Both the position numbers and the translations under genes were made by a program. Shown here in pieces: positions 1 through 5,421 of a stretch of DNA of 5,566 nt. Origin of the DNA: an uncultured Oligoflexia bacterium (GTDB taxonomy: Bacteria; Bdellovibrionota; Bacteriovoracia; Bacteriovoracales; Bacteriovoracaceae); NCBI GenBank assembly GCA_950060715.1, contig CATLVA010000128.1, positions 1 to 5,566 of the forward strand, written 5' to 3'. The number at the start of each line of letters is the position of its first letter. Positions within the stretch are counted from its first letter, which is position 1. The notes beneath the pieces were generated by a model, which was not told where the DNA came from, did not search any database, and saw nothing but the letters and a program-made list of their open reading frames with translations.

Positions 1-760
1 TTGAATAGTCTTTGTTAGAAATAATGACTGGCGCATTTAGTGCCTTATTTCTCTCTCTTCTGGCCCGAGCTTTAATTTGGTTATTAAAAAATTCTTGGTA
101 CTTTAAGCGCTCCACGGCCTGTTCAAAACTGACCTCAGTATTTTTTCCATGAATAACTTTGAGTGCTTCAATTAAACTCAAAGGGTGAAGCGTTGGATCG
201 GGGAGCTCTGTATTCCATATACTATCGGGAATCTTATCAATGAGAGCTTTGGTGTGGCGGCCAGCAATTGTATTAATCGTTGGATACTCGATGATGACTT
301 CGTTTTCATTGACTTTAACGGGATTGATTTGCGGATTTGCGATGATAATTTCATCTTTTGCTTCAGTAGGAGTTCCCAGAAACACGAATTCATTGAGTTG
401 TTCTAGTTGTTTTTTGATGTTTGGATAGGCATTGAACCATCTTAAGCGAATAAAGTTTTCACCTAAGCTATCCTTTACAAGAACATTCGCATTGAATAAC
501 TGAACTCTACCTTTGCCTTTGCGACCAAATGCTGGATAAAAATTGAGTTGAGTAATTTTACCTTTTCCAAGAAATAGTTTTTGTACTTCAATTTCAGAAA
601 AAGGTCTTATTCCGGGAACTTTTTGAACACGAAGAGGCATTACCCATAATAGATCCTCTATGGTTTCTATTCCCACTTCGATAAGTTTTTCCATTGTCTT
701 TGTCGGCTTTTTGGAGCTCCCAAGACTGGTAATCGGTAAATGTAGATTATTTGTACTCAA
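1..760 (-). CDS. recG: ATP-dependent DNA helicase RecG, N-terminal part (cut by window edge)
   Basis: RecG is a superfamily 2 helicase that binds branched DNA and drives regression of stalled replication forks and branch migration. About 253 codons are present, covering the N-terminal wedge region but none of the helicase motor motifs, which lie beyond the left edge. Visible landmarks are a helical start ([15 protein letters not shown] then [20 protein letters not shown], residues 8-42), the OB-fold wedge (about 60-140, with [11 protein letters not shown] and RWFN), the post-wedge block beginning [16 protein letters not shown] (159-174), [13 protein letters not shown] (193-204) and a basic stretch ARRERNK before the motor. 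The first in-frame ATG is at 694, but RecG-like sequence continues upstream of it. I therefore place the start at the TTG at 758-760, which overlaps the end of greA by 14 bases; a second in-frame TTG lies at 767-769. Neither TTG has an ideally spaced Shine-Dalgarno sequence, so the exact start is uncertain. It is the last visible gene of the minus-strand operon and is probably translationally coupled to greA. Confidence 0.88.
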   Translation of the reverse strand, partial: MSTNNLHLPITSLGSSKKPTKTMEKLIEVGIETIEDLLWVMPLRVQKVPGIRPFSEIEVQKLFLGKGKITQLNFYPAFGRKGKGRVQLFNANVLVKDSLGENFIRLRWFNAYPNIKKQLEQLNEFVFLGTPTEAKDEIIIANPQINPVKVNENEVIIEYPTINTIAGRHTKALIDKIPDSIWNTELPDPTLHPLSLIEALKVIHGKNTEVSFEQAVERLKYQEFFNNQIKARARRERNKALNAPVIISNKDYS

Positions 761-1220
761 AACCTTCAACGATATAGTTGATATCTCCCTTTGGAGCTTT
801 TACAACAACTTCGTCGCCTTCTTCACGCCCGATTAAAGCTTTCCCTAAGGGACTAGTATAAGAAATTTTATCATCTAATGCTTGAGCTTCATCTTCTCCT
901 ACGATTTGGAATGAGCGAGACTCTTCTTTATCTTCGTTAAAAAGAGTTACGTACGCGCCAAAGACTATTTTTTCATTGGAAATTTTTGATGTATCTACAA
1001 CTTGGGCAGAGTTAAGTTTACCTTGAATTTCAGCAATACGGCCTTCGTTGTGTGCTTGTTTTTCCTTAGCAGCGTGATATTCAGCATTCTCTTTTAGATC
1101 GCCGTGAGCTCTTGCTTCAGCTATTTGATTTTTAATTTCCTCTCGCTCAACTTTCGTTAATTTTTCGAGTTCATCATCTAACATTTTTTTACCCGCAAGG
1201 GTCATTGGAAACTGTGCCAT
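747..1220 (-). CDS. greA: Transcription elongation factor GreA
   Basis: GreA enters the secondary channel of RNA polymerase and stimulates cleavage of the 3' end of backtracked RNA, releasing arrested elongation complexes in the cytoplasm. The 157-residue product has the normal family length. Residues 1-75 form the N-terminal antiparallel coiled coil, with the signature [15 protein letters not shown] at 39-53. Asp41 and Glu44 sit at the tip where the E. coli protein has its essential acidic pair. The rest (about 80-157) is the FKBP-like domain, including the conserved [18 protein letters not shown] (141 or before). The ATG start is supported by AGGAT at 1228-1232, with 8 bases between AGGA and the ATG. 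It follows the cysteine-rich gene after a 14-base gap and overlaps the inferred recG start, so it is an operon-internal gene. The acidic tip and LKENAEYH block argue for GreA rather than GreB or a Gfh-type antagonist. Confidence 0.97.
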   Translation of the reverse strand: MAQFPMTLAGKKMLDDELEKLTKVEREEIKNQIAEARAHGDLKENAEYHAAKEKQAHNEGRIAEIQGKLNSAQVVDTSKISNEKIVFGAYVTLFNEDKEESRSFQIVGEDEAQALDDKISYTSPLGKALIGREEGDEVVVKAPKGDINYIVEGFEYK

Positions 1221-1234
1221 ATTATAAATCCTAT

Positions 1235-1522
1235 TTATTTTTTAAATAAAGCATTAGCAGCGTCTAATGCTGATTGTTTTGAATTATCACTGCCTTGATT
1301 TGAGCCAAGTTTGAAGTAATCGCAAAAATTTGCTTTTTCCTTTTCGACAATTCTGTCTGCACTTGGCTCACGGCATTCATTGTATGAGTTCTTATCATAG
1401 AAATCGCACATTCTACAACAGCGCAAATTAGCATAACAGCTTGGACATTCTTCGCTTCTAGAAATATCATTTTGAGGACCTAAATCAAGTTTTGTCTCAC
1501 ACTTATAACAAGTTACGCTCAT
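1235..1522 (-). CDS. Small cysteine-rich zinc-ribbon-like protein, function unknown
   Basis: This 95-residue, probably cytoplasmic protein has no signal peptide or membrane segment. It carries nine cysteines: C5 and C8 (CYKC), C26 and C29 (CPSC), C35, C36 and C39 (CCRMC), C50 and C67. The first two CxxC pairs look like one zinc ribbon. The later cysteines, with the motif [12 protein letters not shown] and KANFCDYF, look like a second metal-binding knuckle. I recall similar small proteins from Bdellovibrio- and Myxococcus-type genomes annotated only as hypothetical, so no function is assigned. The last 25 residues are polar and then helical ([12 protein letters not shown]). The gene overlaps the upstream gene by one base (TAATG), with a strong Shine-Dalgarno sequence inside the end of that gene, and greA follows 14 bases later. 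A role near RNA polymerase or in nucleic-acid binding is a guess from context and zinc chemistry only. Confidence 0.85.
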   Translation of the reverse strand: MSVTCYKCETKLDLGPQNDISRSEECPSCYANLRCCRMCDFYDKNSYNECREPSADRIVEKEKANFCDYFKLGSNQGSDNSKQSALDAANALFKK

Positions 1523-2028
1523 TAAAAACTCCTCCTTACTCCAAAGCCAACACCGGATTGACCATTATTATCCCTGTAGGGAGAGAAGTAAATACGAGGA
1601 CTGTTACGCCTGTTGTATTGATCAATAGCTTGTTTTAAATATTTTTCGTTATTAAACTTCATCGTTTTAGCCGCTAGATAACTCACGGCAATAAGTAGTG
1701 AACCACCATAAATAAGTGTGTTCTTACTAGAAACGGCACCATCTTCACTAGTTTGTAATAAACCACCAATAACCATAATCGAGCCTAAAGTACTGGCAGA
1801 GGCGTTCAAAACGGTGGGCTTGTTTTTTTCTTGATAGGTATTTAAAAGGTCCTTACTCACAGGATCTTTTTCTAAATAGAACCTTAGACCTTCTCCCATT
1901 TTTCCTGAACCCGCATCGACCAAAACTTCTTGGTAATTGATGATGGCAACTCTAGAGCAAGTCTCGTTTGCTTGCACAGCTTGAGTAAGAAATATCAGAC
2001 AAAAGATCAAAATTTTCACAGTAACCAT
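1522..2028 (-). CDS. Exported/membrane hypothetical protein, first gene of the greA-recG operon
   Basis: I do not recognise a family. The 168-residue product begins with a hydrophobic stretch (KILIFCLIFLTQAVQA) followed by a plausible signal peptidase I site after residue 20 (AVQA then NE). Two further hydrophobic stretches, around 78-92 (STLGSIMVIGGLL) and 104-120 (TLIYGGSLLIAVSYLAA), flank a short polar loop and could form a membrane hairpin. The remainder is polar, with a charged helical region at 125-141 and a C-terminus ending GVGFGVRRSF. It is probably anchored in the inner membrane or exposed to the periplasm. The ATG at 2028 has no Shine-Dalgarno sequence. A GTG at 2017-2019 (residue 4) is an attractive alternative: it gives MKILIFCLIF, a more typical signal peptide, and lies 7 bases after a TAAAAT hexamer. 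The stop codon overlaps the next gene's ATG, so the two are probably coupled. Confidence 0.75.
   Translation of the reverse strand: MVTVKILIFCLIFLTQAVQANETCSRVAIINYQEVLVDAGSGKMGEGLRFYLEKDPVSKDLLNTYQEKNKPTVLNASASTLGSIMVIGGLLQTSEDGAVSSKNTLIYGGSLLIAVSYLAAKTMKFNNEKYLKQAIDQYNRRNSPRIYFSPYRDNNGQSGVGFGVRRSF
1531..1537 (-). promoter_or_regulatory. Strong Shine-Dalgarno sequence for the cysteine-rich gene
   Basis: AAGGAGG lies 8 bases before the ATG at 1522, inside the last codons of the upstream exported-protein gene, where it encodes part of the C-terminal Arg-Arg. Together with the TAATG stop-start overlap, this supports the chosen start and translational coupling. Confidence 0.8.
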
Positions 2029-2046
2029 TTTAACGGGATAATCATA
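2027..2046 (-). promoter_or_regulatory. Candidate -10 elements for the minus-strand operon
   Basis: Two -10-like hexamers lie just upstream of or at the first gene of the operon: TATGAT (2046 down to 2041) and TAAAAT (2032 down to 2027). The first would give an mRNA with a leader of about 6 bases for the ATG at 2028. The second would start transcription at about the GTG at 2019, giving a leaderless message. Neither has a convincing -35 box at 16-18 bases, so this is weak evidence. Confidence 0.35.
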
Positions 2047-2078
2047 AAAAGAAACTAGGAAAGCTTAATTTAACGCCA

Positions 2079-2084
2079 TATAAT
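2079..2084 (+). promoter_or_regulatory. Perfect TATAAT -10 box for the VOC gene
   Basis: TATAAT matches the sigma-70 -10 consensus exactly and lies 7 bases before the ATG at 2092, so transcription should start at or next to the start codon. No Shine-Dalgarno sequence is present. The -35 position at 17-base spacing (TAGGAA, 2056-2061) matches only 3 of 6 consensus bases. The 63-base divergent gap has room for both this promoter and the one for the opposite operon. Confidence 0.55.
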
Positions 2085-2091
2085 AATTTTT

Positions 2092-2484
2092 ATGACGACC
2101 AATACCCATATTCAACTTGTTCATATTAAAGTTACCTCGCTCGCAGAAGCCGAAGAATTTTATGATGAAATTTTCCAAAAAATTGGTCTCAGTTCAAAAG
2201 ACACCAACGAAAATAGCATAACATATTGGGGGCCTTTGGGGCTTATGCTTTACGAGCAAAATGATGTTCAGGCGCATATTGACCACAACTATCGACTAGG
2301 TCTTGTTCAACTTTCAGTGAGACTTCCAGAAAAAAAATTGGTTGATGAACTTTATCAGGCACTACAACTAAAAAAATATACTTTTGCTTGGGAACCAAAA
2401 AGGTTTGATTACTCAGATAATTATTATTCCTTCTTGGTGTTTGATCCAGATGATAATAAATTTGAATTTTTGTTTGATGCGTAG
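2092..2484 (+). CDS. VOC superfamily (glyoxalase/bleomycin-resistance fold) protein
   Basis: The 130-residue protein has the length and pattern of a single-chain VOC protein with two beta-alpha-beta-beta-beta modules. It opens with QLVHIKVTSLAEAEEFYDEIF (first strand and helix, residues 8-28). The second module starts near LGLVQLSVRL (69-78), and the chain ends with the typical DPDDNKFEF (118-126). Candidate metal ligands, by alignment in my head to glyoxalase I-type proteins, are His11, Glu55, Gln73 and Glu125. The substrate cannot be told: the superfamily includes glyoxalases, dioxygenases, epimerases and antibiotic-binding proteins, and at this size with no partner gene a lyase or detoxifying role is only one possibility. 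The ATG at 2092 fits the first beta strand and lies 7 bases after a perfect -10 box, with no Shine-Dalgarno sequence. The UbiB-like gene follows after 75 bases on the same strand. Confidence 0.88.
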   Translation: MTTNTHIQLVHIKVTSLAEAEEFYDEIFQKIGLSSKDTNENSITYWGPLGLMLYEQNDVQAHIDHNYRLGLVQLSVRLPEKKLVDELYQALQLKKYTFAWEPKRFDYSDNYYSFLVFDPDDNKFEFLFDA

Positions 2485-2525
2485 CGCACGGCTTAGTTGT
2501 AGGGCAGAGTAAATGATGCCTCAAG

Positions 2526-2553
2526 TTGTGAAAATCTCGACTTCTAATATAGT
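2526..2553 (+). promoter_or_regulatory. Candidate sigma-70-type promoter for the UbiB-like gene
   Basis: TTGTGA (2526-2531; 4 of 6 to TTGACA) and TATAGT (2548-2553; 5 of 6 to TATAAT) are separated by 16 bases. The ATG at 2560 begins 6 bases after the -10 box, so the predicted start of transcription falls on or beside it. No good Shine-Dalgarno sequence precedes the ATG. Read-through from the VOC gene is also possible. Confidence 0.45.
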
Positions 2554-2559
2554 TAAAGT

Positions 2560-4272
2560 ATGGATTTAATTAGAACGGGAATTGGCTTAACTAAAACGAT
2601 AAAAAACGTACAGCGCTTCCGTGAAATTTTAACGGTATTTGCAAAACATGGTTTTGATGAATTCATCATTGGAACAAAGCTCAATGCTGTTATTCCAAAC
2701 TTTGTAATCCCCCAATCTCGCTTTGAAAAAGAAGATGATCTCGATGATCATAGTTTTTGGAATTCAGTAGGGTATAGACTTAGAAAGTCTTTTGAAGAGT
2801 TGGGTCCAAGCTTTATAAAAGTCGGGCAGCTACTTGCTTCAAGAGAAGATATCCTCGCTCCCGCTTTAATCTCGCAGCTTAAAATGCTTCAGAATAAAGT
2901 CACTTCAATTAGCTTTGATGAGGCGAAGTCAGTCTTGACTGAGAATATTGAATATCGAATCTCTGATGTATTTGAGTCAATTGAGGAAGTCCCGATTGGC
3001 GTGGCCTCAATCGGAATCGTCTACAAGGGAGTTCTTAAAGAAAATGGCGAGCCTGTTGTCGTTAAAATTCAACGTCCAAATATTCGACGAATCATTCAAA
3101 CTGATTTTGAAATCATTGCCTTCATAGTCCAGAGATTAGAGAAGTCTTCGGAGGAAATTAAGTTTCTAGGGCTATCGCGCGCGATAGATGACTTTTTTAA
3201 AAGTATCCAAAACGAACTAAATTTTCTAATCGAAGCCAATAATAATAAAAAATTAAAAATGATCATTGAGTCTCATGATGAAAAAGGAACGTTAGTCGTA
3301 CCAAAAGTTTATCGTGAGTTATCCAGTGAAAAAGTTTTAGTTATGGAATATCTAGATGGTGTTCCATTTAACGACATCAAAGATATTTCTCAATACCCAA
3401 TTCTAAAAGAGAACTTAGAGGAGGGTGTGCGCATCTTTATGCATACTATGTTATCGGACGGTTTTTTCCATGCAGACCTTCATGGAGGAAATTTCTTTAG
3501 GCTTAAGGATGATAAAATAGGGCTGATTGATTTTGGTCTCGTGGGTACTTTAAGTAAGAAGAATCGCTCAAACTTGGTTGCAATCCTCTATGCACTTCTT
3601 TCAAATAATTATGAAAATTTGGTTTATGAGTTTTTGGACGTCGCAGACTATGAGGTAATTCCCGATCATGACCTGCTTGTGCATGATATCCGTGACGCTC
3701 TTCTTCCTTTTGTCGGAATGAGTGTGCAAGAGATGGACGCAACGGCTTTAACTTACGCCATTGTTTCAACTCTAAGCAAACACGAAATATACCTGCCAAG
3801 AGATTGGTTTATTATCTTTAGATCACTCATGACTTTAGATGGAGCTGGAAAGACCCTTAATGTCGATCTCAATATTTTTGAAATTATTGAAGGCGAAATG
3901 AAAGAGGTCCTAGAGGAGCTTGTCTCAAAAGATACGTTGGTGGAGGAGGCTGCTTGGCTTGGTCGTGATCTATTAAATTCATTCCGAATTATACCCCGCC
4001 ATCTTCGCTGGTTACTAAAAGAATTTGCTAAAAAGAAATATCAGTTAGAACTCAATATAAGTGGAGTCAACGAAGAGCTAAACATGATTGCTCGAAGTTT
4101 TTACTTTGTAGGGCTTATGATTTTGACTTCTGTGTTTTGTCTTTGTGGCGTTTTGATTCTTGGAGATTCTGTTGTTAAGCACCCACAGGATATACCAGTA
4201 TTAACTTATATATTTTGGGGACTGGCATCCGCAGCTTTTTTTAGGGCCACCTTACTTTATAAAATAAAATAA
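2560..4272 (+). CDS. UbiB/ABC1/AarF-family protein kinase-like membrane ATPase
   Basis: Members of this family are atypical kinase-fold proteins at the inner membrane. They are needed for ubiquinone biosynthesis or, in other lineages, for lipid handling. The 570 residues match the usual UbiB length. Visible features in order are the family-specific KxGQ motif (Lys87-Gln90, in GPSFIKVGQLLASRED), an Ala-rich-loop equivalent at about 146-155 (IGVASIGIVY), the ATP-contacting lysine in VVVKIQRP (Lys169), the helix-C-like region ELNFLIEANN (219-228), the hinge VLVMEYLDG (259-267), the catalytic loop HADLHGGN (His304-Asn311, Asp306) and DFG (324-326). The C-terminus has two membrane helices, about 514-534 and 545-563, ending in YKIK. 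All core catalytic residues are present. The Ala-rich loop is less alanine-rich than in typical family members and has Ile where GQV is common. No other ubi genes are nearby, so I give no symbol. Its stop codon abuts that of the converging acetyltransferase gene. Confidence 0.93.
   Translation: MDLIRTGIGLTKTIKNVQRFREILTVFAKHGFDEFIIGTKLNAVIPNFVIPQSRFEKEDDLDDHSFWNSVGYRLRKSFEELGPSFIKVGQLLASREDILAPALISQLKMLQNKVTSISFDEAKSVLTENIEYRISDVFESIEEVPIGVASIGIVYKGVLKENGEPVVVKIQRPNIRRIIQTDFEIIAFIVQRLEKSSEEIKFLGLSRAIDDFFKSIQNELNFLIEANNNKKLKMIIESHDEKGTLVVPKVYRELSSEKVLVMEYLDGVPFNDIKDISQYPILKENLEEGVRIFMHTMLSDGFFHADLHGGNFFRLKDDKIGLIDFGLVGTLSKKNRSNLVAILYALLSNNYENLVYEFLDVADYEVIPDHDLLVHDIRDALLPFVGMSVQEMDATALTYAIVSTLSKHEIYLPRDWFIIFRSLMTLDGAGKTLNVDLNIFEIIEGEMKEVLEELVSKDTLVEEAAWLGRDLLNSFRIIPRHLRWLLKEFAKKKYQLELNISGVNEELNMIARSFYFVGLMILTSVFCLCGVLILGDSVVKHPQDIPVLTYIFWGLASAAFFRATLLYKIK
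3172..3187. repeat. Perfect 16-bp GC-rich palindrome inside the UbiB-like gene
   Basis: CTATCGCGCGCGATAG reads the same on both strands with no spacer. It encodes part of LSRAID and contains alternating CG/GC steps in an otherwise AT-rich gene. It may be chance or a genome-wide protein-binding or modification motif; one window cannot tell. Confidence 0.6.
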
Positions 4273-5259
4273 TTAAATACTATCCAGACCAGATATAAAT
4301 AAATCTGGAGTTTCGAATTCAGTAAATTTTCCAGGACCGAAAAGACCAGGCAGAAAATCTTTTACTTTTAATGTGAACTCTTCATCATCTATTTTTATTG
4401 TGATCTCTTGATCTGTTTGCGAGATAAATTCCGCTCCAGCAAACTCGGCGAGAAAAGTTTTAAAAGCATTGGCGCTCTCAATCTTTGCGACACTGCCGAA
4501 TAATTCTCTACATGAGAAGTTCTTCTCGCTTATATAGGGTGTCCATACGTTTCCGATATTAATCATCTCTGAAAGTTCATGATCGTTAATAAAACCGTAC
4601 TCATGAATAATTTCAGTTAAGTCTTGACCTTTATCGATGAAAAAATAATTTTCAATTTTATCATTTTGTTTTTTAATAAATAATCTGGCGGAAGTGATTA
4701 ATGCGAGTTGCTCCCAATCTTTTTCTGATCTAGATATTCTTATTTCATCACTTGCGCCATAGAGTTCTTGCACTTGTTTTAAATCTACTGAAGTTAAACT
4801 AGCTAGCTTTGTTTCAGTCCAGTTAGAGCTTAAAGGCTTTTCACTTTTTAAATAATGAATCAGGTTCACGCACGGATAAAAATGAAACCTCTCATATAAA
4901 GCAAGCTTTTCACTCCATAGAAAAGATAAACAGGCTTCTGAATATAAATTTAATACATGGGAAAAGAGTAAATTAAACTTACCTTGTCCACGGTATTCAT
5001 CTCTAACTACAATTCCTCCAAACATATTGACCTTATGTATGGAGAGTAGCTCTATATCTTTCTGTAGGCAGCCTATATGACCAATTACTTCATCGTTTTC
5101 TAAAAGAATATGACAGTTTTTAAAATTTTTTTCGTTAAATAAAGGAGCAAAATCGACATCAAACTTGAATGGACTCGAATATTGAAAAGATTTTTCAATT
5201 AATTTTAAAGTTTCTTTTTGGTACTGGGGAGAATCTGCAAGATTAGTAATGTTCGACAT
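4273..5259 (-). CDS. GNAT-family acetyltransferase with two GNAT-like halves
   Basis: GNAT enzymes transfer an acetyl group from acetyl-CoA, usually to an amine. The first half (residues about 1-140, counting from the ATG at 5259) holds the acetyl-CoA-binding motif [19 protein letters not shown], with RGQGK at 90-94. After it comes [19 protein letters not shown], the usual bulged strand and helix where the aromatic 'LYERFGF'-like signature lies. The second half (about 145-245), with ARLFIKK and [20 protein letters not shown], resembles the degenerate second GNAT fold of two-domain members. The C-terminal 80 residues end in [10 protein letters not shown] and a polar tail. The substrate is unknown. 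The open frame extends to an ATG at 5271, but that ATG lies within a TATGAT -10 box. The ATG at 5259 lies 7 bases after that box and is preferred. The protein would be 328 residues, or 332 from the longer start. It is cytoplasmic, with no signal peptide. Confidence 0.85.
   Translation of the reverse strand: MSNITNLADSPQYQKETLKLIEKSFQYSSPFKFDVDFAPLFNEKNFKNCHILLENDEVIGHIGCLQKDIELLSIHKVNMFGGIVVRDEYRGQGKFNLLFSHVLNLYSEACLSFLWSEKLALYERFHFYPCVNLIHYLKSEKPLSSNWTETKLASLTSVDLKQVQELYGASDEIRISRSEKDWEQLALITSARLFIKKQNDKIENYFFIDKGQDLTEIIHEYGFINDHELSEMINIGNVWTPYISEKNFSCRELFGSVAKIESANAFKTFLAEFAGAEFISQTDQEITIKIDDEEFTLKVKDFLPGLFGPGKFTEFETPDLFISGLDSI
4289..4308. terminator. Weak stem-loop at the convergent gene ends
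   Basis: CCAGAT and ATCTGG form a perfect 6-bp stem around an 8-base AT-only loop, just inside the 3' end of the acetyltransferase gene and 17 bases past the UbiB-like stop codon. There is no immediate T-run on the plus-strand side. On the minus side a T-rich stretch lies about 15 bases beyond the stem. It could slow or stop converging transcription but is not a textbook terminator. Confidence 0.25.
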
Positions 5260-5266
5260 ACCAATA

Positions 5267-5295
5267 ATCATAGGGTATTAGGCCGATTCCGGCAA
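5267..5295 (-). promoter_or_regulatory. Candidate sigma-70 promoter for the acetyltransferase gene
   Basis: On the minus strand, TTGCCG (5295 down to 5290; 4 of 6) and TATGAT (5272 down to 5267; 5 of 6) are separated by exactly 17 bases. The predicted start of transcription is at about 5260, next to the ATG at 5259. No Shine-Dalgarno sequence precedes that ATG. An inverted repeat overlaps the -35 box. Confidence 0.55.
5282..5293. repeat. Inverted repeat overlapping the acetyltransferase -35 box
   Basis: GCCG (5282-5285) and CGGC (5290-5293) are separated by ATTC. The repeat covers the -35 region of the minus-strand promoter and lies on the far side of the flagellin promoter, so it could be a small operator. 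It is short and may be chance. Confidence 0.3.
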
Positions 5296-5320
5296 ATATT
5301 TCCCCCCACGAAAAAAGATT

Positions 5321-5347
5321 TTAGGCGAAAAACAATCCCGTCGATAT
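5321..5347 (+). promoter_or_regulatory. Sigma-28 (FliA)-like promoter for flagellin
   Basis: GTCGATAT at 5340-5347 matches the sigma-28 -10 consensus GCCGATAA at 6 of 8 bases and contains CGATAT, the form common in epsilonproteobacterial flagellar promoters. TTAGG at 5321-5325 lies at the correct 14-base distance for the TAAAG -35 element but matches only 3 of 5 bases. Transcription would start near 5354-5355, giving a leader of about 67 bases. FliA control is usual for late flagellin genes, which supports the call. Confidence 0.45.
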
Positions 5348-5372
5348 GTTTTGTAGATGGTCTTGCATCATC

Positions 5373-5399
5373 CCACAGTCCAAGGATGGAAATCTGTGG
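5373..5399 (+). promoter_or_regulatory. Leader hairpin with AGGA loop, candidate CsrA-binding site
   Basis: CCACAG (5373-5378) pairs with CTGTGG (5394-5399). Inside that, TCCA (5379-5382) pairs with TGGA (5387-5390), leaving a 3-base bulge (5391-5393) and the tetraloop AGGA (5383-5386). The loop region CCAAGGATGG agrees at 8 of 10 positions with the CsrA/RsmA consensus ACARGGAUGU, and GGA in a hairpin loop is the preferred CsrA target. A second GGA-rich site, TCAAGGAGGA (5408-5417), overlaps the Shine-Dalgarno sequence. This suggests translational repression of flagellin by CsrA; neither csrA nor fliW is in the window. Confidence 0.55.
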
Positions 5400-5410
5400 A
5401 ACCCTTATCA

Positions 5411-5416
5411 AGGAGG
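5411..5416 (+). promoter_or_regulatory. Flagellin Shine-Dalgarno sequence
   Basis: AGGAGG, preceded by another A, lies 5 bases before the ATG at 5422 and is the strongest ribosome binding site of the window's plus-strand genes. It fixes the flagellin start and carries two overlapping GGA motifs that could bind CsrA. Confidence 0.85.
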
Positions 5417-5421
5417 ATAAA

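Noticed and set aside
185..428. Plus- and minus-strand open frames of 62-73 codons within the left 430 bases
   Set aside because: They lie wholly inside the recG frame, whose translation matches the RecG wedge region; the alternatives have no recognisable domains or ribosome binding sites.
1221..1226. Perfect TATAAT on the minus strand directly before the greA ATG
   Set aside because: Transcription would begin inside greA codons, and greA already has a properly spaced Shine-Dalgarno sequence and operon context; AT-rich spacers yield such hexamers easily.
1264..1470. 68-codon minus-strand frame inside the cysteine-rich gene
   Set aside because: It is a shifted frame of the same strand; the real frame has the ordered CxxC motifs, a strong Shine-Dalgarno sequence and coupling to its neighbours.
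2243..2524. 93-codon minus-strand frame opposite the VOC gene
   Set aside because: Antisense to a clear VOC-fold coding frame; no motif or start signal supports it.
2513..2569. 18-codon plus-strand frame overlapping the UbiB-like start, possible leader peptide
   Set aside because: It starts after a GA-rich stretch and ends 10 bases into the UbiB-like gene, so coupling is conceivable. However, the predicted promoter starts transcription after it, and nothing else supports its translation.
3503..3799. 98-codon minus-strand frame opposite the UbiB-like gene
   Set aside because: Antisense shadow over the conserved kinase region; low-complexity basic product with no start signal.
5351..5366. Sigma-54-like site upstream of flagellin (TTGTAGATGGTCTTGC)
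   Set aside because: The spacing and the -12 TTGC fit, but the invariant GG of the -24 element is GT, so the sigma-28-like site is preferred.
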